Shown piece by piece: positions 8,263-17,191 of a stretch of DNA of 64,000 bases. The notes under the pieces are model-generated. The model was given only the letters and a program-made list of their open reading frames with translations, had not been told where the DNA came from and did no database searches. The DNA comes from Reichenbachiella sp. 5M10 (GTDB lineage Bacteria; Bacteroidota; Bacteroidia; Cytophagales; Cyclobacteriaceae): positions 4,158,501 to 4,222,500 of the forward strand of contig NZ_MDGR01000007.1 of NCBI RefSeq assembly GCF_002742335.1, read 5' to 3'. The position numbers and the translations under genes are program-made. Positions within the stretch are counted from its first letter, which is position 1; every line of letters starts with the position of its first letter.

Positions 8263-10209
8263 ATGTCTTTGAAGTCATTTTTTGCATTTGTTCTTTTTCT
8301 GTATTTCACGAATGTGACAGCAGCCGAGAAACGCTTGGCGCTAGTCATCGGCAACTCTGCCTACCAGTACGTCACAGCACTCAACAACCCCACGCACGAT
8401 GCACATGATATCTCAGACAAACTAAGTAAACTGGGGTTTGATGTGATGACCTACACGGATCTAGGACATGATTCGCTCATCTCGGTGATGAAAACCTACG
8501 GCAAACGACTCAAAGACTATGAAACGGGGCTCTTTTATTACGCCGGTCATGCCATAGAGATCAGTGGCAAAAACTACTTCGTACCTATAGACGCCAAAGT
8601 CTCGTCCATAGACGAAGTGACCACCGAGAACGTACCTGTCAACGGGCTAATCCTTGCGATGAAATACTCCTATTGCAAAACCAAAATTGTGATCATGGAT
8701 GCTTGTCGCAACAACCCCTTTACCTTCGCCGAGTCAGACAAGATCAGTGGTGGACTGGCACTCATGGACGCCCCCCAGGGGTCTATCATTTGCTTCTCCA
8801 CCAGCCCTGGCAAGACCGCAGCTGACGGCTCGGGCCGCAACGGACTCTATACCGAAGCGATCCTCAAGTATATTCAATCGCCCGGCTTGGAGATCGGTGA
8901 CCTCTTTCATCAGGTGCGCTCTTATGTACTGAAAGCTTCTGACAAGAAACAAATCCCTTGGGAAACTACTTCACTCACAGAACCCTTTGTTTTCAACGTC
9001 ATCCCTGAAATGAGCCTACAAGTGCGCATCATCGAAGGAGAAAGTGTCACATTCGAAGGCTTAGGTTTTTTGCATGCCCAATCCAATATCAAGGGTGTCA
9101 CATATCAATGGTTTGATGGCGACAAGGTCCTCAAAAACAATGCTACATTAGAAGTCCGAAAATCTGGCAGATACCATGTCCGGGCTGTGAGTCCTCAAGG
9201 ACAAATCTCTAGTTCCGAAGAAATCATCGTTCGTGTCAATTCGCTCGTCAAACCAAGTGTACGAATCGTCGAAGGCAATCAAGCCTCCTTTGAGGGGTTT
9301 GGTACGCTACATGCTCAAACCAATACGTCGGGGACTTTTGCCTGGTATCGAGATGGTGCCAGGGTCAACGAAGGTCACGACTTGATGGTCTCTGCCTCTG
9401 GCAACTACAAGGTAGAGTTGAATACCTTTGATGGACGAAAGACAAGCTCTGACTTCATCAAAGTAAAGGTTTCCAAACCCAGCGTATCCATCATTCTGCC
9501 ACAGTCGGGTCTTTTTCAATCAGGAGACTACTCACTACAAGACGTCCTCTCAAACATCTACAATTGCACACTATATACCACCGCAGACCAAGCAAAGCCT
9601 ACCGAAAAACGAACCGCCAAACAGCCGCAGCTCACCTTGCTATCAGACCCAACAGAGCACGTACTCGACCCTACACTGAAACTCATCATTCCGCTCTATT
9701 CTCAATACATCGGAATCTATAGCAGTCCCGACGCAAAGACTGTCCAGATTGCTTTCGTACGAGAACAAGACCAAGATTTAGTTCCGCTAGTTCAAAAATT
9801 CTTGCAAAGCGACATTTCCTTCATTCCAATCTCCGCACAAAAATTTGAAAACCTGCTGCACAGCGAGGCATCCAACTACCTATTTCTATATGGAGCCCAA
9901 AGCTTACAAAACATGGAGGGCTTTCAGCAAAAGTATCTGCTCACCTCACATACGGAATACTACGCACCATCCACCATCAAACAATTACAGGAAGGAGCAC
10001 TCCGAATCAACACCTATTTGGCCGCTCCCGAAAATATCAAGCTGGAAAAAAACAACCTAAAGGCCGTCCAACAATTTTTCGCACTGAGAGACAATCAACC
10101 CTATTTTGATTTTTCGGTGGCGTGCCAGTCCATCTTAGGAAGTACAGATTTGACTTTGCACAAAGCCTTGTTTACTTATTTGAATCAACACCCCAACACT
10201 TGCCGCTAA
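8263..10209 (+). CDS. Exported caspase-like (peptidase C14) protein with two Ig-like repeats
   Basis: A signal peptide (residues ~1-21, ending VTAA) precedes a caspase-fold peptidase domain at ~23-245. The catalytic dyad is visible: His96 in YYAGHA and Cys148 in IVIMDACRNNPF. The opening KRLALVIGNSAY is typical of the bacterial metacaspase/orthocaspase group, which cleave after Arg or Lys. Two similar Ig-like repeats follow at ~250-325 and ~331-405; they share RIxEGxxxxFEGxGxLHAQ and YxW-type cores. The C-terminal ~240 residues (PSVSIILPQSGLF onward) resemble nothing I recognise. The stop is 3 nt before the TTG of a TonB-dependent receptor, so the two are one translational unit. The export signal separates it from cytoplasmic death-type caspases. 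Substrate and role unknown. Confidence 0.85.
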   Translation: MSLKSFFAFVLFLYFTNVTAAEKRLALVIGNSAYQYVTALNNPTHDAHDISDKLSKLGFDVMTYTDLGHDSLISVMKTYGKRLKDYETGLFYYAGHAIEISGKNYFVPIDAKVSSIDEVTTENVPVNGLILAMKYSYCKTKIVIMDACRNNPFTFAESDKISGGLALMDAPQGSIICFSTSPGKTAADGSGRNGLYTEAILKYIQSPGLEIGDLFHQVRSYVLKASDKKQIPWETTSLTEPFVFNVIPEMSLQVRIIEGESVTFEGLGFLHAQSNIKGVTYQWFDGDKVLKNNATLEVRKSGRYHVRAVSPQGQISSSEEIIVRVNSLVKPSVRIVEGNQASFEGFGTLHAQTNTSGTFAWYRDGARVNEGHDLMVSASGNYKVELNTFDGRKTSSDFIKVKVSKPSVSIILPQSGLFQSGDYSLQDVLSNIYNCTLYTTADQAKPTEKRTAKQPQLTLLSDPTEHVLDPTLKLIIPLYSQYIGIYSSPDAKTVQIAFVREQDQDLVPLVQKFLQSDISFIPISAQKFENLLHSEASNYLFLYGAQSLQNMEGFQQKYLLTSHTEYYAPSTIKQLQEGALRINTYLAAPENIKLEKNNLKAVQQFFALRDNQPYFDFSVACQSILGSTDLTLHKALFTYLNQHPNTCR

Positions 10210-10212
10210 ACA

Positions 10213-12906
10213 TTGAAAACATTCCCTAAAATATTGCTCTCTCTACTGCTATGCTATGCTTCCGTACCCACATGGGCTCAGTTTGGCTACCTCACAGGTA
10301 CCGTCTCGGACAAATTTGGCCCTTTGGCAGAAGCCAGCGTCACCCTCGAAGGCACGCCCTACGGTATCCATACCGATGTGCAGGGCTACTACGCCTTCCA
10401 ACTAGACACAGGCACCTACCTCATGGAAATCAAAAAACCTGGGTACAAAAGTGTACTGCATCAAGTGATCGTGCGCGACTATGAAAGTACCGAAATCCTC
10501 GTAACACTGGAATCTACAGTCCTAGAGCAAGATGTCGCTTCTGGCTCACTTTCCAAAGTACTCGTACGTCAGATGGAATCCTCTGTACCCATAGATGTGA
10601 TCACGGGCCAGCAAATCATGGACACCAACCAGCCCAATTTGAGCGCTGCACTGCACTACTTGATCCCGACCTTCTACAGTGTCGATCAGACCATCGCTGA
10701 CGGCACGGACTTTGTCACTCCTGCATCGATGCGCGGACTCAGTCCCGATCAAGTATTGATCCTTGTCAATGGCAAGCGCCGACACAAAAGTGCCCTCGTA
10801 CATGTCAATGGGACCTTTGGTCGAGGAGCCGCGGGTACCGATCTCAACACCATACCGATGATCTCCATCGAACGCATCGAAGTACTCCGCTATGGAGCTG
10901 CCGCCCAATATGGGTCAGATGCAATATCGGGCGTACTCAATATCGTCCTCAAAGAAGAAACTGGCGAAGCACACTTTCAAATTGATCTAGCAGGCACTCA
11001 AGGTGGAGACGGACAAGTGGAAAAAATAGCTGGCAACTACGGGTTCAGTATGGGAGGCAAAGGGTTCCTCAGCTTTACTTGTGAGTTTCTCAACAAACAA
11101 AGTATCAACCGATCTGGGAACTACACAGGTATCATCTACGGAGACAGCCGTGATCAAGACCCTGTCGCACGAGCGACATTTTTTGATCAAACCGGTTTGG
11201 AAATGGATAAAATCATGAAAGTGGGCGGAGCTTCTACCCAAAATGCCAACCTCACATACAACGGCAGTTTCAAACCAAAAGAAGACATGGAGCTGTATTT
11301 TTTTGGAGGAATCAACTACCGCAAAGGCAGCTCCACAGGCTACTACCGCCTGCCCTACGACAGTGCCAAAGTGGTACACTACATCTACGAAGAGGGCTTC
11401 TCACCAGAAATCAGCCCAGACATTTTAGACAAGACCTTCGTTCTGGGCGAAAGAGGAAAAATCAAAGACTGGTATTTGGACTTCAATGTCAATCTCAGCG
11501 AAAACACCTTTGACTACACCATCAACAACTCGCTCAATGCCTCTCTAGGTATCGCCTCTCCACTAACCGTATATGCTGGAGGATTTTCCTACGGCCACAA
11601 AATAGCCAGCATCAATCTGACGCGACGGTTCGAAGCAACTATACCCGTCAATGTTTCCTTTGGTGCGGAGTACAAGCTAGAGAACTTTAGCATACGCAAA
11701 GGAGATGAAGAGTCCTACTACAATGGAGGAGACACGACCAACTATGGCCAACCACGCGAAGTAGGATTTCAGGTATTTTCGGGGTTCACCCCTGAAAATG
11801 AAATCCATAAACTCCGCTCCAATATTGCGGGCTATCTCGAACTTAAGGGAGACCTCACTCCAAAGCTGGAAATCATCACTGCTGCGCGACTAGAATCGTA
11901 TTTCAACCATTACGGACCCAACATTAGTGTCAAAGCCACAGGACGATACAAGTTTTCGGATTTACTCATCCTGCGCGGGGGGTTCAGTACGGGATTTAAA
12001 GCTCCTTCTCTCCACCAGCTCTACTACAGTCGAATCAGTACACAATTTGTCGACGGTCTCGCCACCCGAGTGGCCAACTACAACAACGAGAGCACATTGG
12101 CACGACTGTTTGGGATCGACGAACTCATCCCCGAAACCTCCAAAAACTACAGCATAGGTGTGACCTCCCGCCCGTTTAGAAATTTTTCTACCAGTTTAGA
12201 TTTTTATCGAATAGATATAGAAGACCGTATCGTACTGACCGGGCAATTCTCAGGAGATGATGACCCTATTTTTGATCAAGTTTTTGATGTACTAGGGGTG
12301 CAATCCGCCCAATTTTTTGCCAATGCTGTCTCTACCGTCAGTTGGGGATTCGACTACTTTTTGGCCTATCAGCTCATCCGAGATCATAGCAAACTCGACC
12401 TATCCATTGGGTTCAACTACTCAGCAACAGACGTCACAAACATCAAGGCATCTGGTATCCTCAATCAAGCACCTGTTGAACTATTCAACCGCGAGGAAGT
12501 CGCTCGTTTGGAGTCCAATGTCCCCAGGTCAAAGCTGATTTTTGATGCCAAATACTCTCTCAAGCGACTCTCAGTCAACCTGCGCAACACCTACTTCGGC
12601 ATAGTAGAGTACAAACATCCCGATGATGGTGACCCTGCCAACTGGCCCATCAACCAGTATACAGGTCAGGCCCAATCACGAGATCAACTTTTCGCTTCTA
12701 AGATCATCACTGATCTAGATGTGACGTTCCAGATTACACCACACGTATTCGTATCCACAGGGGCCAACAACCTATTCAACGTCTACCCAGACAAGCAAAA
12801 CCACTCCGCCAATGTCGAAGAAGGGCGTTTCGTATATAGCCGTCGTGTTCAGCAGTTTGGTGTAGCAGGCGCGTACTATTTTGGTCAGTTGATATTCAAG
12901 ATTTGA
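10213..12906 (+). CDS. TonB-dependent outer-membrane receptor with CarboxypepD_reg domain
   Basis: This 897-residue outer-membrane protein starts at TTG 10213, only 3 nt after the caspase-like gene, with a clear signal peptide (PKILLSLLLCYASVPTWAQ). A CarboxypepD_reg-like domain (~25-100, YLTGTVSDKFGPLAEASVTL) precedes the plug (~110-235, with VLILVNGKRRHKS, GTDLNTIPMISIERIEVL and GSDAISGVLNIVL). The remainder is a 22-strand-type barrel ending in YFGQLIFKI, with a C-terminal aromatic-rich strand. It lacks the length and neighbour expected of a SusC/SusD polysaccharide system; no susD follows. Its cargo is unknown. Being cotranslated with an exported caspase-like protease suggests a peptide, protein or regulated-processing connection, which is inference only. 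Confidence 0.88.
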   Translation: MKTFPKILLSLLLCYASVPTWAQFGYLTGTVSDKFGPLAEASVTLEGTPYGIHTDVQGYYAFQLDTGTYLMEIKKPGYKSVLHQVIVRDYESTEILVTLESTVLEQDVASGSLSKVLVRQMESSVPIDVITGQQIMDTNQPNLSAALHYLIPTFYSVDQTIADGTDFVTPASMRGLSPDQVLILVNGKRRHKSALVHVNGTFGRGAAGTDLNTIPMISIERIEVLRYGAAAQYGSDAISGVLNIVLKEETGEAHFQIDLAGTQGGDGQVEKIAGNYGFSMGGKGFLSFTCEFLNKQSINRSGNYTGIIYGDSRDQDPVARATFFDQTGLEMDKIMKVGGASTQNANLTYNGSFKPKEDMELYFFGGINYRKGSSTGYYRLPYDSAKVVHYIYEEGFSPEISPDILDKTFVLGERGKIKDWYLDFNVNLSENTFDYTINNSLNASLGIASPLTVYAGGFSYGHKIASINLTRRFEATIPVNVSFGAEYKLENFSIRKGDEESYYNGGDTTNYGQPREVGFQVFSGFTPENEIHKLRSNIAGYLELKGDLTPKLEIITAARLESYFNHYGPNISVKATGRYKFSDLLILRGGFSTGFKAPSLHQLYYSRISTQFVDGLATRVANYNNESTLARLFGIDELIPETSKNYSIGVTSRPFRNFSTSLDFYRIDIEDRIVLTGQFSGDDDPIFDQVFDVLGVQSAQFFANAVSTVSWGFDYFLAYQLIRDHSKLDLSIGFNYSATDVTNIKASGILNQAPVELFNREEVARLESNVPRSKLIFDAKYSLKRLSVNLRNTYFGIVEYKHPDDGDPANWPINQYTGQAQSRDQLFASKIITDLDVTFQITPHVFVSTGANNLFNVYPDKQNHSANVEEGRFVYSRRVQQFGVAGAYYFGQLIFKI

Positions 12907-12926
12907 CAATGCCTCCAAAACCCACG

Positions 12927-12983
12927 CATGTCTCAAAACAGAAGCAGTCAAAGCGGCTAGGGCCGCTTTGACTGCTAGACATG
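12927..12983. terminator. Bidirectional hairpin between convergent genes
   Basis: A perfect 15-bp stem (12943-12957 with 12962-12976, loop TAGG) is enclosed by a further 7-bp stem, CATGTCT (12927-12933) with AGACATG (12977-12983), leaving a 9-nt bulge on one side. It separates the convergent TonB receptor and SDR genes and ends 2 bp before the SDR stop. There is no T run, so termination strength is uncertain. Confidence 0.6.
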
Positions 12984-12985
12984 GC

Positions 12986-13735
12986 TTAGACTTGGCTCAA
13001 GCCCCCGTCTACCTCTAGTTCGACACCCGTGATGAAAGACGCTTCGTCAGAGGCTAGAAACAAGACTGTCTGTGCCAACTCCTCCGAAGTTCCAAATCTA
13101 CCGAGAGGCACCTGTTGGGCAAATCCTTGGCTCATCCCTTGAAGTTCCGCTTCACTCATACCCATCTTGCCATAGATTGGCGTATCTATTGGCCCAGGCG
13201 CCACGCTCACTGCGCGAATCTTCTTCGCTTGCAGTTCGTTGGTCAACACTCTAGAGAGTGAGCGCATTGCAGCCTTGGTCGCAGAATACACGCCTGACCC
13301 AGGGAAGCCCTTTTGACTCACGATCGAAGTATTACCTATGATCACTGCCCCTTCGCTCAGATAAGGCAATGCGGATTTGATCATAAAAAATGGCCCTTTG
13401 ACATTGGTATCAAACTGCTCGTCAAAAAACTCTTCCGTCATCTCAGCAATTGGCATAAACCCTGCTATGCCCGCGTTCAAAAAGAGAATATCAATGTGAC
13501 CAAATTGCTCCACAGTCTGCTCGATTGCACGTGTACCAGCCCCTATATCTTTTACATCAGCTAGTACGGCTATCACATCCCCTCCGATTTCTTTGACCGC
13601 AGTATCCAGAGCTTCTTGTCTTCTACCTGTAATCACGACTTTAGCTCCCTGTGCTACAAATAACTTGGCAGTCGCCAAACCGATACCGCTATTGCCTCCT
13701 GTGATCAATGCTACTTTGTTTTCTAATCTACTCAT
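12986..13735 (-). CDS. SDR-family oxidoreductase
   Basis: Classical short-chain dehydrogenase of 249 residues. The cofactor motif is TGGNSGIG (residues 13-20), the structural motif is NAG (about 88-90), and the catalytic YxxxK appears as YSATK with an upstream Ser (NTSIVSQKGF). It ends in the usual GVELEVDGGLSQV. Substrate cannot be told from sequence; relatives are often annotated glucose 1-dehydrogenase or 3-oxoacyl reductase-like. It is transcribed after the TetR gene (78 bp upstream), with a candidate operator between them, so it is the likely target of that repressor. Such TetR/SDR pairs are common electrophile- or quinone-responsive modules, which is inference here. Confidence 0.88.
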   Translation of the reverse strand: MSRLENKVALITGGNSGIGLATAKLFVAQGAKVVITGRRQEALDTAVKEIGGDVIAVLADVKDIGAGTRAIEQTVEQFGHIDILFLNAGIAGFMPIAEMTEEFFDEQFDTNVKGPFFMIKSALPYLSEGAVIIGNTSIVSQKGFPGSGVYSATKAAMRSLSRVLTNELQAKKIRAVSVAPGPIDTPIYGKMGMSEAELQGMSQGFAQQVPLGRFGTSEELAQTVLFLASDEASFITGVELEVDGGLSQV

Positions 13736-13779
13736 AGTTTTGGTTTTATTTGAAATGATTGATCCAAATAACGGGATTA

Positions 13780-13795
13780 TGAAACGAACGTTTCA
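13780..13795. promoter_or_regulatory. Candidate TetR operator
   Basis: TGAAAC-GAAC-GTTTCA is an inverted repeat with 6-bp arms in the 77-bp gap between the TetR gene and the SDR gene, 45 bp before the SDR start. Position and symmetry fit a binding site for the adjacent repressor; no experimental basis. Confidence 0.45.
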
Positions 13796-13812
13796 GATAA
13801 GGACAAAAAAAA

Positions 13813-14391
13813 TCAGAGTTTCTCCAATATCAACTCCACCAGTCCATCCAAGTCATTGGAGTCCGACAACAAAACCGCTGTGACTTGCAGCCCTTGCAAA
13901 CTTGCATACAGGTACAACGCTAATAAACCTACATCCTTTGACGGGTCAATCTGATCCATTTGCTGCGCTGCACGAATTTTTTGAGCAAACACCTCCAGTA
14001 GACCGTCTTTATTTGCTTTGAGCATTTTTTGTATACTCCGATCCGTATTCGCCAACTCCGTGGTGCAATTGGAAAGAAAACAACCCCGCTGCTCTGCATC
14101 CTGCTTGATGTTCGCAACCATCGAATAAAAAAAATGATGTATGGACTGTATTGGGGATAAATCCTTCTCAAAACTAAGCGCTGCAGTTTGAGATTGCCAC
14201 TGCTGATAGTGACGCAAGGATTCTTCAAAGAGCTGATGCTTGTCTCCAAAACTATTGTATAGACTGGAGCGGTTGAGTCCCGTCGCATCGACCAAATCTT
14301 GCATCGACGTAGCGTGATATCCCTTTTTCCAAAAAAGTTTCGTGGCTACATCAAGCACTTGGTTGCGATCAAATAAAACAGATTTTGGCAT
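13813..14391 (-). CDS. TetR-family transcriptional repressor
   Basis: The 192-residue protein has the N-terminal TetR DNA-binding domain (VLDVATKLFWKKGYHATSMQDLVDATGLNRSSLYNSFGDK, residues ~12-50), including the recognition helix and the YxxFxxK end. The helical C-terminal domain contains FLSNCTTELAN, characteristic of the AcrR/NemR-like subgroup whose Cys residues can sense electrophiles; this sequence has Cys in RGCFLSNC. It lies immediately upstream of the SDR gene on the same strand and an inverted repeat lies between them. The most likely role is repression of that SDR gene, relieved by a reactive compound. The ligand is not known. Confidence 0.87.
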   Translation of the reverse strand: MPKSVLFDRNQVLDVATKLFWKKGYHATSMQDLVDATGLNRSSLYNSFGDKHQLFEESLRHYQQWQSQTAALSFEKDLSPIQSIHHFFYSMVANIKQDAEQRGCFLSNCTTELANTDRSIQKMLKANKDGLLEVFAQKIRAAQQMDQIDPSKDVGLLALYLYASLQGLQVTAVLLSDSNDLDGLVELILEKL

Positions 14392-14458
14392 ATCACTGAT
14401 GAACGACTCAAATTTAGAGAAAGTTTCGGAGCCTAGTCAATACCACCAGCAAATTAGC

Positions 14459-15034
14459 CTATACGATATGGTCCGAATTGTCTATCTGCCGGATGACCTT
14501 GGCAGGATTGCCCGCCACGAGGACATTGTCAGGCACATCCTTGGTGACCACTGAGCCTGCACCAATCACCACGCCATTGCCGATGGTGACCCCTGGACAG
14601 ATGATCGCTCCCCCTCCGATCCAGACATCATTGCCAATGCTGACCGGTTGACCGTCTTCGAGCCATTCGGCACGGGTCTTAGCATCGAGTGGGTGAGAGG
14701 CAGTATAGATGTGAACATTGGGGGCCAAGAGCACATTATTTCCCAATCGAACCTCACACACGTCTAGGATGCAGCAGTTGAAATTCATGAAGACCTTGTG
14801 ACCCAACTTGATGTTGTAGCCATAGTCACAGTAGAAGGGCGGCTCGATCCACATCCCCTCTCCAGCCTCACCAAAAAGCTGATAAAAGAGTTCGTTGCGT
14901 TCGGCTTTGCTTTCTTCTCCCATCGCGTTGATTCTTTGAAAAATCAACCTTGCCTCGTGCCGGTCCTTGTCGAGTTCGGCATCCGAAGCATCATACAGCT
15001 CTCCAGCGAGCATTTTTTCCTTTTCCGACTTCAT
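14459..15034 (-). CDS. Sugar O-acetyltransferase (maltose acetyltransferase / NodL / LacA type)
   Basis: It transfers acetyl from acetyl-CoA to a sugar hydroxyl. Residues ~1-60 form the Mac helical cap (MLAGELYDASDAELDKDRHEARLIFQRIN). From ~60 the left-handed beta helix of hexapeptide repeats begins. The catalytic His is in IYTASHPLDA, and IGNDVWIGGGAIICPGVTIGNGVVIGAGSVVTKDVP shows the CoA-binding coils. The end VAGNPAKVIRQI is standard. The 191-residue length fits. It lies 3 bp after the stop of the exported DUF1579-like gene on the same strand and is probably co-transcribed with it. The natural acceptor is unknown; relatives act on maltose, glucose or beta-galactosides. Confidence 0.9.
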   Translation of the reverse strand: MKSEKEKMLAGELYDASDAELDKDRHEARLIFQRINAMGEESKAERNELFYQLFGEAGEGMWIEPPFYCDYGYNIKLGHKVFMNFNCCILDVCEVRLGNNVLLAPNVHIYTASHPLDAKTRAEWLEDGQPVSIGNDVWIGGGAIICPGVTIGNGVVIGAGSVVTKDVPDNVLVAGNPAKVIRQIDNSDHIV

Positions 15035-15037
15035 TTT

Positions 15038-15541
15038 CTAGATCTTTCGGCGATATACACCATGAAATGCCACCGACACCCTGCGTTCATTGGCATCCAG
15101 AATCTCCCACATCTGACTCACGGTATTGTTGTCGATTTTGGTCCAAGTGATTCGGTCATAGTACCACGAGATTTTTTTGCCTCGCTTCAATCCACTCTGG
15201 AGCACCATACTCCCATCCTTAAACTCTCCTGTGAGATTCAGGTTCGACCCTCCACTGTCCAGCCAGAGCTGCTTCCACGTGGACTCCTCTACATCATAGT
15301 AATTGAAACTCCTACCTGTCACGCCAGATGCGCCGCTCCATTCCTCACGAACAATGCAGTCCTTCTCCATCTTGGTCACCGAACTTTGCCCCAACACTTT
15401 GTTTTCCGGAGAGGAGACATTCCACTCTCCCAACCAAAAATCAAACTGCCCGTGCTGTACCGTACAACACGCACACGAAGATTGAGCAGAGGTCACTACC
15501 CAAGAAAAGAAGAAAAGTAAGGTGAGAAGAGTAAGGCGCAT
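15038..15541 (-). CDS. Exported DUF1579-like protein
   Basis: The 167-residue protein has a signal peptide (residues 1-19, ending VTSA). After it comes a Cys-rich start (CACC) and the QFDFWLGEWNVSS motif typical of the DUF1579-like lipocalin-type beta-barrel proteins. The pattern LGEW..., then repeated GRSFNYYDVEESTWKQLW and SWYYDRITWTKID strands, fits that family. Function of the family is unknown; a small-molecule-binding role is plausible from the fold. It is followed by the acetyltransferase gene 3 bp downstream. The upstream gap holds an inverted repeat after the NDH-2 gene. Confidence 0.65.
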   Translation of the reverse strand: MRLTLLTLLFFFSWVVTSAQSSCACCTVQHGQFDFWLGEWNVSSPENKVLGQSSVTKMEKDCIVREEWSGASGVTGRSFNYYDVEESTWKQLWLDSGGSNLNLTGEFKDGSMVLQSGLKRGKKISWYYDRITWTKIDNNTVSQMWEILDANERRVSVAFHGVYRRKI

Positions 15542-15548
15542 AGCTATT

Positions 15549-15584
15549 GAGTGTTTTAGTTTTTTTCAAAATACTAAAACACTC
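15549..15584. terminator. Inverted repeat after the NDH-2 gene
   Basis: GAGTGTTTTAGT (15549-15560) pairs exactly with ACTAAAACACTC (15573-15584), giving a 12-bp stem with a 12-nt T-rich loop. It lies between the NDH-2 stop and the start of the next minus-strand gene. No T run follows it in the minus direction, so it may be a weak terminator or a transcript-end processing signal. Confidence 0.45.
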
Positions 15585-15638
15585 CTATTCTGCCAAAATT
15601 TTTAGACGAGTACGTCCTTGGTTCCTACCAAAGACAAA

Positions 15639-16982
15639 TCAAACAGGCATTTCCTCAGCCTGTTCGACCTGCTTCTTTTTCTTCTTGATGAATGGGCGAA
15701 TGATGAGACGTGTCCCTCTATCATAGGTGAAATAATTCCATACCCAGTTGCTCATAATGACGAGCTTGTTTCTAAACTCAACAATGAGCACGAGGTGAAC
15801 GAACATCCAGGTAAGCCAAGCCAAAAATCCCCCGAACTTGACTTTCCCGTACAATTCGGTCACTGCTTTGTTGCGACCGACGGTTGCCATCGTGCCCTTG
15901 TCCATATATTTGAAAGGCTTCCAAGTGCTCTTTTCCAAGCCCTTGTTGAGGTTTTTGGCCAAAAGATCTCCTTGCTGAGTCGCCACAGGTGCGAGCATCG
16001 GATGTCCACGCTGGAGCTCTTCGCTTTGCATGGCTGCTACATCTCCGATCGCATATATCTCATCAAAACCTCGGACCTGGCTGTATTCATCGACTTGATA
16101 GCGGTTGTCTCGAGTGACTGTGTCATTCATGCCTTGCAGCGCATTTCCATTGACACCTGCTGCCCATATGAGTGTCTCCGATGGGATCGTCATCCCGTCA
16201 TTGAGTACGACTGTCTCTCCATCAAATGACTTGACGATCTTTCCTACATAGAGATTGACATCAAATTTCTTGAGGTATTCAAATACTTTCTCTCCAGACT
16301 TCTGAGACATCCCTCCTAGGAGCCTATCCTGCCCTTCAATGAGATAGATCTGCATCTTGTTGAGGTTCAGCTCTGGAAAATCTTTGGGCAGTACTTTCTT
16401 CTTCAGCTCTCCCAACGCCCCTGCCACCTCTACTCCTGTCGGGCCTCCTCCCACAATCACATAGTTCATGAGACGCTGTACCTCTTGCTCGTCATTTTTA
16501 AGCACTGCTTTTTCGAAGTTTTGCAGAATCTGAGAGCGAAGATTGAGTGCATGGGGCAACTGCTTGAGAGGAAAAGCACGTTGCTCAAACTCCTCATTGT
16601 TGAAGAAGTTGGTAATCGAACCACAGGCCAATACCAAGTGATCGTATCGAAGTTGACCGATATTGGTCTCTACGATTTTTGCGACAGGATCCACATTTTT
16701 GGCAGCTGCCATGCGAAAATAAAAATTCTTCTTCTTTTGAAAGGTCTTACGCAAAGGCCCTGCAATAGAATCTGGCTCCAATCCTGCCGTCGCGACTTGA
16801 TAGAGCAGAGGTTGGAAAGTGTGGTAATTGTAGCGATCCAAAAGCACCACTTGGTATTTTCGGGTATCGATGTTCTTGACGAACCTCAGTCCACCAAAGC
16901 CACCGCCGATGATGACGATTCGTGGTAAGTCAGACTTGGGAATGTTGATTTTTTCGAGTTGGTCTGTTTGGACTGTAGACAT
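15639..16982 (-). CDS. ndh: Type II NADH:quinone oxidoreductase (NDH-2)
   Basis: This 447-residue flavoprotein passes electrons from NADH to quinone without pumping protons, at the inner face of the cytoplasmic membrane. Two dinucleotide folds are clear: FAD site RIVIIGGGFGGLRFVKNI (residues ~21-37) and NADH site YVIVGGGPTGVEVAGALGE (~172-190). The quinone-site AAGVNGN segment, the DEIYAIGDVAAM FAD motif and the APVATQQGDLLAKNL motif all follow. The C-terminal ~70 residues include the amphipathic or membrane-associated helix (FLAWLTWMFVHLVLIVEF), then a very basic tail of Lys residues. It seems to be a single-gene unit, downstream of metE but separated from it by a terminator. Confidence 0.93.
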   Translation of the reverse strand: MSTVQTDQLEKINIPKSDLPRIVIIGGGFGGLRFVKNIDTRKYQVVLLDRYNYHTFQPLLYQVATAGLEPDSIAGPLRKTFQKKKNFYFRMAAAKNVDPVAKIVETNIGQLRYDHLVLACGSITNFFNNEEFEQRAFPLKQLPHALNLRSQILQNFEKAVLKNDEQEVQRLMNYVIVGGGPTGVEVAGALGELKKKVLPKDFPELNLNKMQIYLIEGQDRLLGGMSQKSGEKVFEYLKKFDVNLYVGKIVKSFDGETVVLNDGMTIPSETLIWAAGVNGNALQGMNDTVTRDNRYQVDEYSQVRGFDEIYAIGDVAAMQSEELQRGHPMLAPVATQQGDLLAKNLNKGLEKSTWKPFKYMDKGTMATVGRNKAVTELYGKVKFGGFLAWLTWMFVHLVLIVEFRNKLVIMSNWVWNYFTYDRGTRLIIRPFIKKKKKQVEQAEEMPV

Positions 16983-17136
16983 AATACTTGATGGATAATC
17001 GGCAATTGATTTTTATGGACGCAAAGGTACATCCTTGATCCATTTAATACGTAATTGACCAAACAATGATCTTCTGGTTTGAGAATAAAAAACACTTCGT
17101 AAAGAATCAAAATATTTGCTGCCTCGATACAAAACG

Positions 17137-17168
17137 AAAAAAGCCAGTGAGATGCTCTCACCGACTTT
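17137..17168 (-). terminator. metE terminator
   Basis: Read on the minus strand, a 13-bp stem with two G-U pairs (17156-17168 with 17140-17152, loop GCA) is followed by six T. It lies 23 bp beyond the metE stop. Confidence 0.8.
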
Positions 17169-17191
17169 AACCTACTTATTCCAAATGTATC

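Noticed and set aside
14798-15520. 240-codon frame antisense to the acetyltransferase and DUF1579-like genes
   Set aside because: It covers two real genes and an intergenic junction on the other strand; no family features.
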